A DNA stretch of 64,000 nucleotides from contig OZ005689.1 in assembly GCA_963930775.1 (NCBI GenBank), forward strand, positions 620,001 to 684,000. The letters run 5' to 3'. The notes beneath the pieces were generated by a model, which saw only the letters and a list, made by a program, of their open reading frames with translations, searched no databases and was not told the DNA's origin. This stretch comes from Cliona cf. orientalis. Its lineage: Eukaryota; Porifera; Demospongiae; Clionaida; Clionaidae. The position numbers and the translations under genes are program-made. Below, one piece after another: positions 20,440 to 30,722 of this stretch (positions are counted from its first letter, which is position 1; every line of letters starts with the position of its first letter).

Positions 20440-22698
20440 TTATGATTCAACAAAAGCAAATTCTACTAAATCTGATGCTGATATACTATCTGTAGTGTAT
20501 CCTCCCACCACCATCAGTTGGTTGTTAGGGAGGACAGCTGCAATACAGTCCGATCGTGGTGTCTCCATGTGGCTAATGATCTCCCAGAAGTCAGTGGTTG
20601 GGTTGTATATGTGAATGGCCGATGTAGATTTCCGATCTGAATCCATCCCACCAATTGCTAGCAGTCGACCATGAATGGACAGACAAGTGGTCTCTGTGAC
20701 TGGTGGTGCAGCAACTTTCTTCCATACTCTAGCGCCTTTGTTCCTAAAGTTGGCTAGTAATAGCTTGCGGGATTGGATGAGGGCTTGCAAGGAGCATGTG
20801 TACATAATATTGGACACACCCAGGATGTAAATTTGATCACCACAGACTGACGCTGGAGCTAACCACAGTGGTTGAGGTAGATCAGCAGCAGTGGACCACT
20901 GGAGAGTCTTAGTGTTCAGCACTTCAACTGTTTGTAGGTTAGAGTCGTTCTTTCCCCTTCCTGCTATAATTATTAGAGTAGCTTCAGTGCAAAGTGCAGT
21001 CGTCCCATACCGCTTTGTTGGCATGGGTGGGAATTTCTCAGTCCACTTCCTACCACTAGTGAGGCTAAACAGCTGATTGGTGAGGACATCTCTATGATCA
21101 CGGCCGCCAACAAGAGTGAGAAGGTTGTTGATAATGACTGAAGGGCAGTTGGAGGTGAGGCTGTCTGGAAGTCGAGACCAGTGGGAGGTGCTGACAATAT
21201 AACAAAATGCTTGACATCCTACTACAACATACAGAGTACCGTTATCCACAGCTGCACGGTATGATCCATGCATATTACGTGGTGCTTTCTCCCCCTCCCT
21301 CCATGTCAGTTTGATGTTGGTTCTCTGCTCTTTGCTACTGGATGATGTATCTGACATGGCTGGTCTCTGTTGCTCTAGTTCAATAATTTGTCTCTGAAAT
21401 TGAGCATTAACTCGTTCACTCTCTTCCAGCTGCTGGTTGACTCGTCCCAGCTGTCTCTCTAGTCGATCAATCTCCTTAACTTTCTCTGTCAGCTCTCTCT
21501 CCTTTTCTCCTAATTGCTGTACTTGTTGAGCTATGGTTTCTTTATTTTGTGCAATGGTTTCATCTTTTTCTCTCAGTATTTGACTGTTTTGTGCAATGGT
21601 TTGCTCTCTCCTTGCGATACTTTGATCCTTCTCTGCTAAGCGACTTATTTGTGATTGAATAATCTGTTGAAGGTCTTGAACTTGCTGACTATGTTGCTGT
21701 CTCAGTGATCTTAGTTCCCTGTCTCTCTCATCACTTCTATCCTGCTCTTCTATGCTTCTTGTTTCAACCACCCTCACACTCTCACTGTACTGTGGATCTT
21801 CTTTCAGAGCTGCTACTCTTTCACAGAGTTGCTGAGCTGAGGGACGTTCAACATCCCTATCCTTTAGGCAGTCGAGGGCAACTTGTCTGAGGGGATGATT
21901 TGGATCAATTTTACTGATGTGATTTTGTCGTCGTTTTATCTCTGTTACACACAGTTTCACAGCACCTTGAGGATAGCGTGGATCATTGAGTGTTATCAGC
22001 CGATCTCCAGGTTTGGGAAACTGTCGTGTGACAATCTGGACAGCAATAACACCAAATGAGAAGCAGTCAATTTTCTCTGTGTACACTGGCTTATCTTTGA
22101 TAGCTTCTGGAGGCATGTAGACATCTGTGCCTGGACACATAGTGAAGGTAAGCTGAGTTGCTCGTGGGTTTTGATCACCCAGCCTTGCCATTCCAAAGTC
22201 GGTCACTTTGGCTCTCACATTACCGATCAGCAACACATTGTTGCTGGAGAGATCTCTGTGGATGATGCCATTGGAGTGGAGAAATGAGAGAGCGAGGGTG
22301 ATGTCATGGCAGATGTTTATTTGGATATGGTAGGGGATTAGTTGTGGGGAGTTTTCCAGAAAGTGGGTCAGGCTATCATCCATCAGCTCCATTAGAAGTG
22401 CTAAGAGGCCAGTATCAGGATCTTGATAAATGCCCAGATATTGGACAATATTTGGGTGTCTTATGGTACTCAAGAACTCACACTCTTGCTCAAACCTCCT
22501 CATTGGTAGCCTGTGCTCTCTCTGAGGTGCTATTAACTGCTGTGCTGCTGGATGAAAGAGAGTCTCGTGTATGAGTTTAGCAGCACAGAGGAAGTTGTCA
22601 CATTTTGCTCTACACACTTTTCCATAAGATCCAATACCAAGGGTCTGATCTTTAAGAAGTTGGATAGTTTTGAATGTAATCTGCTGCTGATGAGCCAT
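20440..22698 (-). CDS. K5: intact kinase-coiled coil-kelch protein
   Basis: 752 codons in one exon, starting MAHQQQITFKTIQLLK. The kinase spans residues about 13-298: P-loop GIGSYG 21-26, Lys41, HRD 147-149, DFG 167-169, PPE 196-198. All catalytic residues are present, so activity is expected; the HRDLSSNN loop suggests a TKL/tyrosine-like kinase, specificity unknown. The linker is type A (NDPRYPQGAVKLC). The coiled coil, about 320-445, has five heptad modules (KDQSIAR, REQTIAQ, NSQILRE, KDETIAQ, NKETIAQ). Residues 461-752 form a kelch propeller: blade cores LLTLVGG, LIIIAG, QIYILG, LLAIGG and LMVVGG, with the WREGEKAP strand probably closing it. There is no signal peptide or membrane segment, so it is probably cytoplasmic. 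K11 is its close duplicate. Confidence 0.93.
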   Translation of the reverse strand: MAHQQQITFKTIQLLKDQTLGIGSYGKVCRAKCDNFLCAAKLIHETLFHPAAQQLIAPQREHRLPMRRFEQECEFLSTIRHPNIVQYLGIYQDPDTGLLALLMELMDDSLTHFLENSPQLIPYHIQINICHDITLALSFLHSNGIIHRDLSSNNVLLIGNVRAKVTDFGMARLGDQNPRATQLTFTMCPGTDVYMPPEAIKDKPVYTEKIDCFSFGVIAVQIVTRQFPKPGDRLITLNDPRYPQGAVKLCVTEIKRRQNHISKIDPNHPLRQVALDCLKDRDVERPSAQQLCERVAALKEDPQYSESVRVVETRSIEEQDRSDERDRELRSLRQQHSQQVQDLQQIIQSQISRLAEKDQSIARREQTIAQNSQILREKDETIAQNKETIAQQVQQLGEKERELTEKVKEIDRLERQLGRVNQQLEESERVNAQFQRQIIELEQQRPAMSDTSSSSKEQRTNIKLTWREGEKAPRNMHGSYRAAVDNGTLYVVVGCQAFCYIVSTSHWSRLPDSLTSNCPSVIINNLLTLVGGRDHRDVLTNQLFSLTSGRKWTEKFPPMPTKRYGTTALCTEATLIIIAGRGKNDSNLQTVEVLNTKTLQWSTAADLPQPLWLAPASVCGDQIYILGVSNIMYTCSLQALIQSRKLLLANFRNKGARVWKKVAAPPVTETTCLSIHGRLLAIGGMDSDRKSTSAIHIYNPTTDFWEIISHMETPRSDCIAAVLPNNQLMVVGGYTTDSISASDLVEFAFVES

Positions 22699-22849
22699 TG
22701 TTGACTTGATAGCTACCTTAATACACTTTGGATGGGTGTTGATTCTATATAGTGGGTGCTGTCTAGATCTGCTCGTGTATAGAGGATAATATTATTTTAA
22801 CTACACAAATAGCTAGCTACAGAACAAAATAGCTATCATGAGGATCGTT

Positions 22850-22990
22850 TTCTCCAGCAACTCAAAATAATTTTGTAGCTATAGCTAGCTAGCTACACTT
22901 ATCGACTCTGATTAAGGTAAAGTGTTTTTCTTACGCTTTATTAGAATTTATACAACATTGTGGTATTAATTTTAATCTATAATATGTATT
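22850..22990 (-). promoter_or_regulatory. Conserved upstream block (K5 copy)
   Basis: Contains 'GAGGATCGTTTTCTCCAG', 'GACTCTGATTAAGGT', 'AGTGTTTTTCTT' and 'ACAACATTGTGGTATTAAT', 150-290 bases upstream of the K5 start. Same order as at 44635-44815 and 47670-47840. Confidence 0.4.
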
Positions 22991-23109
22991 GATATACAGT
23001 GTATCTCTAGTTTGGGACTTGAAATTTGTTGCATAGCTACTAGTCCTAATCTTCCCAAAATACACCATTTTTCTGTGTACAGCAAATTTCTAATTTTTAC
23101 CAAGCCACT

Positions 23110-23302
23110 GTGGAGTGTATGGCAGTTACTGACTCATCAAATGGAACATCTAACCACACCATTCATTCATATCGATCCATCATCATAGTACCATGATAGC
23201 ATTGCTTGTGAAATTGGACCTCAATATCACATACAGTCGGCACAGTATAGCAGCTGTACCACAGACATATTTGGTACATATGGTGCCTCCCTCCACCCTC
23301 TG

Positions 23303-23334
<32 letters not shown>

Positions 23335-24010
23335 TCGACCCCTGGGGACCCTTCAACCGCAGCCAGTCCAAGACTTCCTGATGGGAATATCCCCATGCAT
23401 CTTCCCCCTGGATCTCTCTCTTCTCATGGATACTATTCCAACGTGGATAGTGCACTCACTCCACTCTCTCCCCTGCAGGCAACTCACGATGGCCTCCCCC
23501 TACATGAGAGGTACCCCATGGCTCATGATCTTTTCCTCACCATCCACCCATCTCTATGGTAACGGATACCTCTGCCATGAATCTTGCACCCAGCAGCTCC
23601 AGCTGCATGTGTCAAACTTAAACTGGAATGGTTCCATCTTTCCACTGAGTCTTGAAACAGTTGACTTAGTGCCGAAGAATTGTACGTACGTTGAGGTAGT
23701 GATCCATTTTGGGTGGCATAGTGTAGACTTGTGGCTATCGTTTCCGAGTACGCCTGGTTGGTGGTTCACATACCCAGTGCAGGGGCATTCCACCAAGTCC
23801 GTTTGATGCTGTTGATGATTGAAAATGAAAGGGGTTAATGTTAAGTGTCACCAAGAACTTGTAGTAAATCATAACGTAATGCTAGATTTCCTAGTTCTGT
23901 AGGACTATCAGCCCATCACCAAGCTTTGACTGTGGCAGCAGCCAATCAGAACAGTCGTAGGGAGTCACAAGACGACTCACCAATGATGGGTGTAGTTATT
24001 CAATGATAAG
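23110..24010 (+). pseudogene. Plus-strand Ser/Pro/Gln-rich coding-like relic, copy 2
   Basis: Second copy of the spacer relic. A run of about 42 open codons (23877-24005) ends 'RRESQDDSPMMGVVIQ' and a stop. Earlier phrases include 'QYHIQSAQ'-like text and 'HLPPGSLSSHGYYSNVD' near 23398-23450. The middle portion differs from copies 1 and 3: a block around 23600-23700 appears inverted (the 'FGTKSTVSRLSGKMEPFQFKFD' phrase reads on the minus strand). A 30-base poly(G) run lies at 23302-23331. No intact gene. Confidence 0.4.
23302..23331. repeat. Poly(G) tract, 30 bases
   Basis: An uninterrupted run of G at a position homologous to the shorter runs at 8904 and about 48176. Confidence 0.9.
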
Positions 24011-24040
24011 AAGTAGTAGTATTGTGTAGATTTTGTGTGC

Positions 24041-24042
<2 letters not shown>

Positions 24043-24091
<49 letters not shown>
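24043..24091. repeat. (GT)n microsatellite
   Basis: About 24 units, the longest of the three homologous GT tracts. Confidence 0.9.
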
Positions 24092-24094
<3 letters not shown>

Positions 24095-24099
24095 CTGTT

Positions 24100-25170
24100 T
24101 TGACAATGTATGTATCACTGAAACTATATCACTATTACAATGTCATGATACAAAAAGTCAATCCATAAAAGCATGCATGAGTATAAAAGATCTGGATGCC
24201 TCCATGAACTAGTTGATAAAAAAATCATTAATAGGCAAAATTAATACCACTATATTATATATCTGTTGATAATAGTGCATGGGTAGACTTGTGACAAGTA
24301 TATTTTCTGACGTTTGAGTGTAGCGAATTAGGCAGAAAATAAGCTCTTATTGCTGCACTATAGCTGCATGCATATAGTGCGCATGCGCATAAGGTGGGCG
24401 GTGGCGCCTGGCAGCTAGCTAGCGCTTGTAATTGCATTCTTGAAAGACAAGACAGAGACAAGCAAGGGCTGGCTGAATCCAGTTTAGGCTGGCAGAGCCA
24501 GCGTGTTGGCATAAAATGGGTCTGCAGGGCTGGAAATAGCCACTCTCGCAACAGTTCCATTGTTGCCATTCCCAATAATTGAGGTGTCAATATGTGGATT
24601 GCATGCACGGGGAGCTTAAATGAGAGCTCTATTGTATATGTATCCCTACGTTGCTATACAGTTGAAATTATTACTCTAGCAGCACGTACAGGTGCATGAT
24701 TATGCATGAGGTCATCACATTAATTATTTGCCTTATATACAATTCTCCATAATCATAAAATTGATGATCATTTGTATAATATAGCTAATTATCGTCTCTT
24801 CAGTATACATGCACACTATAGCTATAGATTCATTGTCTGTCACTATCATTGTTACACAATTCTGTATCAGTGTCAGTAATTTGCAAGCCAGATTTAAGCC
24901 TAATTATAATACTCCCTTGCAGAATAGATGAGCAGCCTTATTATTAATGATATGGCAATCCATGTAGCTAACAAGTCTATTATGAAGCTGCAGTTGATGT
25001 AGCTATGTATACAAAAACCACTTGATCCTTTAAGGGCTCATAATTACTATCAGCTTAATATTAAATAGCTTCTAAGGTGGCCCAGGACACTGCTGCAACG
25101 GCCAAAGCCGCTGTGAGCCGCCCGAAACCCGCTGTTGGCCATCCATCGGCTGCAGCGGCCAGCTAACCGT
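24100..25170. other. Orphan 3' flank of a missing K copy
   Basis: 24100-24290 and 24640-25060 match the sequence that lies just downstream of K3 (9650-10108) and K8 (49400-49960). The expected K gene does not follow; a LINE fragment starts at 25174 instead. About 340 bases at 24296-24635 are an insertion absent from the other copies. A GC-rich stretch at 25075-25170 contains 'GGCTGCAGCGGCC'. Confidence 0.5.
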
Positions 25171-25173
25171 ACC

Positions 25174-25908
25174 TTTTTTTTTTCTCTATAATACTTTATG
25201 TCAAAAATAGACAAAGGATACAGAGATAGCACAACATTGCTAATATTAAACTGTACCCAGATAATTAAATACAGGGGATAAGTAAAACAACTATGGCAAA
25301 TATGTAGATAAATTCTGTTTAAAGGAGTGAAAACTAGATGAAACAATATCATAAGGTAGTGTATTCCACACCCTAGCTGCATCACAAAAAAATGAATAAA
25401 ATAAGAATTGGAGTGAGAAAATGGCACTTCCAAGGTGAGACTGTGATTAAAACGGGTGGGATACAAAGAATTATTAGAAAAGTTAATAGGAAGGTTATAG
25501 CTTACAGACTGACCATGGACCAACTTATACAGGTGACGAAGCTTCAAAAAAGCTCTCCTCTTACTGAGAGAATCCAAGGTCAACAAGTGAAGATGTTCAT
25601 CATAGGAATGAGCACTCCACGATTTGGTACACAACTTTGTGGCAAACCTTTGAACAGACTCCAGAAGATCGATATCCTTTCTTAGGTGAGGGTCCCACAC
25701 AGGGACGCCATACTCTAGGAGTGGACGGATTAAAGCAACATACAGAGCCTTCAGGGTACTCGGCTGAGAGTTAGCTATTATAAAAACACCTGTACAGCAT
25801 ACCTGTCCATTTACGAGCTTTGGTTGTGATGGTCTGGATGTGAGAGGACCAGCTCAAGTCGGAAGTAATTAAGATGCCAAGGTATTTGTAAGCAGTGACA
25901 CGCTCCAA
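25174..25908 (-). mobile_element. LINE 3' fragment (same family as 10185-12012)
   Basis: The poly(T) at 25174-25183, followed by 'CTCTATAATA' as in the first LINE, marks the 3' end of a minus-strand element. Protein-level matches to the end of the reverse transcriptase are 'VTAYKYLGILITSDLSWSSH', 'LIRPLLEYGVPVWDPHLRKD' and 'LLESVQRFATKLCTKSW'. At least one frameshift lies near 25785, and 5' truncation has removed the catalytic boxes. Confidence 0.85.
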
Positions 25909-26360
25909 GCCCCTGCCAATTTTTTTGAAAAATTATTCCTTAGCTTATAACTGGTTATTATTGACTATTATACAACATGCATGCGCAAGGGGTCAGTTTA
26001 CTAGAGTCGGTCCATCTCTGTCATCGGTCTGCACGATAGATCTATGCACAGGCATCTGCATGGGCCCGTTAGTTACTAGCTATAATATTATGCCAAATGC
26101 ATAAGGGTATACTCGTCTTCGACAAGAGAAAATTATATAGCTACATGTAAGCTTACATATAGCTACTATATGAACTTACCGACATATCATCTGAAACAGA
26201 AATTTCGCAACACAGATAGCACTGGTATATTATATACTATTAGAGGAACTGCTTCAGGCCACTTGGAAAAGAAATCCATGATGTAGCTACCAATTATACC
26301 CATGCATGCATGGACGTCTTTGGTAGGGGGCCAATTAGATCAACTCCAACCTAAGGAATA
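25909..26360. other. Unassigned spacer
   Basis: No gene or clear repeat recognised. AT-rich with scattered TAGCTA words. Confidence 0.3.
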
Positions 26361-26744
26361 CGTAGAATCCCGCCATTATGCCACCTTTGTGCATGCTAGC
26401 ATTGGGCAAAAGTGGGGAGGGGGCTTATAGTAATACGCGGGAGCCATGTGATGACCATTACCAATGTACTTTCTCTGGCTATTTGATGGGCAAAACTCGA
26501 GAAAATCAACAAAGTATTATTAAAGGCATAGCTACTATGGCACAAATAGCTAGCTAGTTTTCTAGCTGTATAGCTACTGTTTTTAATTTATTGGCGTATG
26601 GACTCTAATATTTACATTTTACAGTCGGGGGGGGGGGGGGGGGGGGGGGAGCTTATACGCGAGACAAAACTACCTGTGCAGGAACTTGGGCTAAAATTGC
26701 AGGGGGCTTTTGCGTGAGGAGGGGCGTATTTGCGAGATTCTACG
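26361..26744. mobile_element. MITE with CGTAGAATCCCGC ends, copy 1
   Basis: About 384 bases. The left end is CGTAGAATCCCGC and the right end GAGATTCTACG. The interior shares 'TTTGTGCATGCTAG', 'GCAAAAGTGGGGAGGGGGCTTATA' and 'GCTTATACGCGAGACAAAACTACCT' with the element at 35632-36026. It carries a poly(G) tract (26627-26649). Family not recognised. Confidence 0.75.
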
Positions 26745-26789
26745 GTCATGAATCTTAGATCCGAACTGGCATGGTAGCTATTATCATTT

Positions 26790-27200
26790 ACCTGGTACCA
26801 TACTTTTGACTTGACTGCAATTGGGTGGAGAGGAACGGGGACATTCTGAAATTGGTCATTTGACATGTGGGGCATGTGCGAACATATTCTTCTACATCCT
26901 TCCACATTGTCTTCCAGTAAAACCTCTCAGCCATCTTGCTGAAAGTTTTATCTCTTCCAAAGTGGCCACCTAACTGATTTGATCACAAACAACACAGAAT
27001 TATAAAGATAGCTAGCTAGCTACTATCATTATTATCTGCTCAATAGCTCACCTTGGGCATTGTTGTCAGGGCAGGAATTCAATATTCTCTCTTGGAATAA
27101 TACAGAATTCCATTTCTAGCTTCAAAGTGCTCCTGTGTGCTTTCCTCCTCAAACTTCTCTTTTGGTTCTTTGTGTGGATTCCAAAAACTCGTAGACAGCG
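26790..27200 (-). mobile_element. Gypsy-type retroelement integrase fossil
   Basis: A short, broken remnant of the N-terminal zinc-binding part of an LTR-retrotransposon (Gypsy-type) integrase. Recognisable words are 'LGGHFGRDKTF', 'FYWKTMWKDVEEYV' and 'CPTCQ'. No LTRs, gag or reverse transcriptase are seen nearby. It is old and incomplete with several breaks. A domesticated integrase-like gene fragment is an alternative. Confidence 0.6.
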
Positions 27201-27320
27201 CCATAGTCCTCCATGACTTAATTCAACCGACAGAATAGTTGGTCCTACCGCTGCGCTTCATCTCTTTTATAGGCGCACATCGACGACTCAGAAGATGTCA
27301 AAGATATTGAACCTCGTATA

Positions 27321-27791
27321 CCCTTTCGGTCACAAATTGTTGTAAATTTACAACAATTTTGCATGGACCGTATTTCGGCTAAATAGAGATATGAATAATT
27401 CATTGGCGGCGGTTAGGCTACCGATAAGAAAACCTGGCCCACACAATAGTCGCGGTCCCGTCGGCACTTTGAAGTGATGACGTCAAAGTGGTTTTGCTTT
27501 GAAGAAGCTTTCATCTATGCTTTGATCACTTTAAAAAAAAAAAAAAAAAAAAAAAAAGCAAAAGAGTGGTGTTGTAGGCGATGTATGTGTTAGTATTGTC
27601 TCATGACTCGATTACTTTGCTTGCATTCCCTCTCTGGGCTGCATTTGAGCTGCATCTTGAGCAACCGTTTGCAGAGATCGATAATTGGGGCGTGGCTCGT
27701 TCGGTTTCCCGGCAACAACCGCAGCCTGGTCGACCCTGTACCTAACGAAGGCCTGCTGGGTGAGCTCATGAATTTTCTGTGACCGAAAGGG
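27321..27791. mobile_element. Inverted-repeat element with CCCTTTCGGTCACA ends
   Basis: A 471-base span whose left end CCCTTTCGGTCACAAATT is matched in inverse by the right end AATTTTCTGTGACCGAAAGGG. Flanking ATA on both sides could be the target duplication. Inside are a 'GTTGTAAATTTACAAC' palindrome, a 24-base poly(A) run (about 27533-27557) and GC-rich sequence. No coding. Confidence 0.6.
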
Positions 27792-27921
27792 ATAAGTGGA
27801 AATGCGCGGCCGGGCAAGCGGCAGATTTCATGCGCATGCGTAAGTGTAGGGGCGAGGGGCGCGTGACACTGGAGCGGACGTGCTACTCTCGGGGAGCCGT
27901 GGCTCGGTCCTGTAGAAGTTG

Positions 27922-30576
27922 GTGTAAAATAGAGTTTTATCCCTAGAGTAACTCATGGGACGATTTTACACCAGCAAAACCTAGAGTAACTCATGGGACG
28001 ATATTACACCAATACAACCTAGAGTAACTCATGGGATGATTTTACACCAGCAAAATTGGTGTAAAATCCTGAGTATTTATTATATGCCAAGCATATTATT
28101 AAGGGAGGATTTTACACCACATCAAAATTAAGGGGCTTACTCATGTAAAATTCTCCCATATAACTTACCTCTGCTATATATAAGGGACGATTTTACACCA
28201 GTTGCCACCACAGGTACTGAAGTGGTGTAAAATCATGCCATGTAATACTGATCGCTAACAGTAACTGGAGCAAAGATTTACATGTGACCTTTGACCTCAC
28301 TTAAAATTCTCCCATAATAAGAATGTACATCATACTCTGCTAAAACTTTAAGTGTGAACTTTGACCTGGTGTAAAATGCTCCCTTGTATATATATAGTCA
28401 CTGAATCCATACTCAGGTGGGTTTTTAAGTGCTCGCTTGCTGTGGGTATGGCTGCATGTAGTGCAGAATGGTAGGTGGGGCTCACTATGTACACGAGTTA
28501 CAATGCATGCAATGTAGAGTTCCTCATCAGGACATCTCTGCTTCGCGCTCTTTCTAATAGAATGGTACTCACCACGTACACAATTGTTCGTGAAGCATGT
28601 TTGGGAGTATAACGCCATTGTAAATATTATTGGTTGAAAGAAGACGAGTATGAGAAGGAAATGATTATAATTATGCATAGAGTATCATAGTGTACAAGAT
28701 TAAGATATGAGACACTTAACTATTGACTGCTTTTAGACAGTTTTTTTAGGAGTGTTTTATGTGGGTTTTTAGCTCAGACTACCTATGGCCTCTAATACAC
28801 GGATTAGAGGCCATAGGTAATCTGAGCTTAAAAAAACCCACATAAAGGCTATCACATTAAAAAAGAGATGTAGCTAAACCACTATAGTAGCTGCTATCAG
28901 GAATCACTCATGGCTAGTCTCGAACCCAGACCCCTCCTATTTCCTCAGCATTGGATATATTGCATCACCAGCACGACTCACTCATAGTATAGCTATAATA
29001 TTATGCAGATAATTATTATGAGACAGTTGGTATTATGGGACTGTCGGACATCCATACTAACGAAGATGGAAGCTTCCGGTTTGGGGGTAATTGCATTATA
29101 CCTAATTAGCTAGCTACCTGCCTACAAGTTGGATTTGCTACCTATCTACCTTTAAGTTATTTTGATATGGGTTTTTGTGGTAAAACACGGTTTTTGGTGT
29201 ATCAATTTTGCAAATTTGCTTATTTGCAATTGGCACATTAAATTAGCTACTTAGCTTTTTTTTTGTCATTAGCTAACACCCAAGGCTAGGACATCAATTT
29301 TAAATAAAACACCTCAAGTGGTACGTGTCTCATAATAGGGACAGGTGTCCCATAATACTCAGTGATCACAAAAAAATGAAAATCATCTGTGCGGGGCGAT
29401 CACGAGCCTTCGCAAAAGTTACTAGATTTCTTTGAAAGCTAGCACACAGGCACGTATGCGCACATGGGGTTGGTACCCCAATAGCTATAGGGCTATAATT
29501 ATAGCTATATTATTATTATCTATGTATTCATTAAGCAGAGTAAAACACTACCAAATAAAATTATAGGGTGCAATTGAGTGAGTTCACTCCTATGTATATG
29601 GTATCTAGCTACGGACAAACTGAAGAGGCATCTTTTGATGATGAAGACTTAGAAAGATTAGTATAAATTAGCTACAAAACATCCAAGTGAGAGAATGTAC
29701 CGGTATTTATAGTTACAGAGTCATGATTACTATAAACTCTAAAACAGTAAAATTAATACCCGGTATTAAAGCTATAATAAGTCAATGGTGATCATAATAA
29801 TATTATTATCATCATTTCTATAATAATATATCCTTATCACTCTAAACACAAGGTTGTACTACAGAAATTACCCTGACATGCTTTATAATTCTAACTCGCA
29901 CACACAGTGAGCCCCCGGCCTACCATTCTATTAGCATAAGCCCAAAATAGTGTCGCGGCTGCAGGATAGCCCCACCCACCAAGTGCATGCACTACAGCCA
30001 CACCCACAGCAAGCGAGCATTCGGAACGCACTTAAAAACCTACCTGAGTCTGGATTCAGTGGCTATATACAAGGGAGCATTTTACACCAGATCAAAGTTC
30101 ATACTTAAAGTTTTAGCAGAGTATGGATGTACATTCTTATTATTATGGGAGAATTTTAAGTGAGGTCAAAGGTCATATGTAAATCTTTGCTCCAGTTACT
30201 GTTAGCGATCAGTATTACATGGCATGATTTTACACCACTTCAGTACCTGTGGTGGCAACTGGTGTAAAATCGTCCCTTATATATAGCAGAGGTAAGTTAT
30301 ATGGGAGAATTTTACATGAGTAAGCCCCTTAATTTTGATGTGGTGTAAAATCCTCCCTTAATAATATGCTTGGCATACAATAAATACTCAGGATTTTACA
30401 CCAATTTTGCTGGTGTAAAATCGTCCCATGAGTTACTCTAGGTTGTATTGGTGTAAAATCGTCCCATGAGTTACTCTAGGTTTTGCTGGTGTAAAATCGT
30501 CCCATGAGTTACTCTAGGTTTTGCTGGTGTAAAATCGTCCCATGAGTTACTCTAGGGATAAAACTCTATTTTACAC
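27922..30576. mobile_element. 2.65 kb foldback element with long arms and 38-bp subterminal repeats
   Basis: The left arm (about 27922-28530) is matched in inverse by the right arm (about 29880-30576) over most of its length. The outer parts are tandem 38-base units built on GGTGTAAAATCGTCCCATG and AGTTACTCTAGG: three units at 27942-28055 and four at 30405-30556. The word TTTTACACC/GGTGTAAAA recurs through both arms. The weaker match 'AGCC.CGG...GGTCCT.' may extend the arms a little beyond the stated ends. The middle (28540-29870) is AT-rich and non-coding as far as I can see, with a nested hairpin. No transposase. The right end lies 147 bases before the receptor gene start. Confidence 0.85.
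28759..28843. repeat. Near-perfect hairpin
   Basis: Arms of about 38 bases starting ATGTGGGTTTTTAGCTCAG on each strand, with a loop of about six bases. It lies inside the foldback element and is probably a tiny MITE. Confidence 0.8.
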
Positions 30577-30660
30577 TAAAATATGTAGGACCCCGTGGCT
30601 CTAGTGCACAGTGTTCGGGGGGACATGCACCACTCTGACACTGCTAGTTAAAAAGTGTAT

Positions 30661-30667
30661 TATAAAA
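30661..30667 (+). promoter_or_regulatory. Candidate TATA box of the receptor gene
   Basis: TATAAAA 56 bases before the ATG at 30723, in the 147-base gap between the foldback element and the gene. The position allows a 5' leader of about 25-30 bases. It is unproven; AT-rich DNA makes such words common. Confidence 0.3.
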
Positions 30668-30722
30668 CAACGAGGTAGAGGATATAGAGCGGAGACGAGC
30701 TAGAGGACAACATCAGTTAACC

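Noticed and set aside
23163-23455. Open frames with long proline or glycine runs over the poly(G) tracts (also at 40601, 35883 and 26612)
   Set aside because: They are produced by homopolymer runs that have no stops, not by coding sequence.
24255-24608. 117-codon minus-strand frame in the 24.3 kb insertion
   Set aside because: Low complexity, no homologue recognised, confined to a segment absent from paralogous spacers; probably a transposon-like insertion.
28340-28678. 112-codon minus-strand open frame inside the foldback element
   Set aside because: It overlaps the repeat arm, the other arm has no equivalent frame, and no domain is recognisable.
30405-30556. 38-base direct repeats resembling a CRISPR array
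   Set aside because: The units are contiguous with no unique spacers, occur in inverted orientation in the other arm of a foldback element, and the context is an animal genome.
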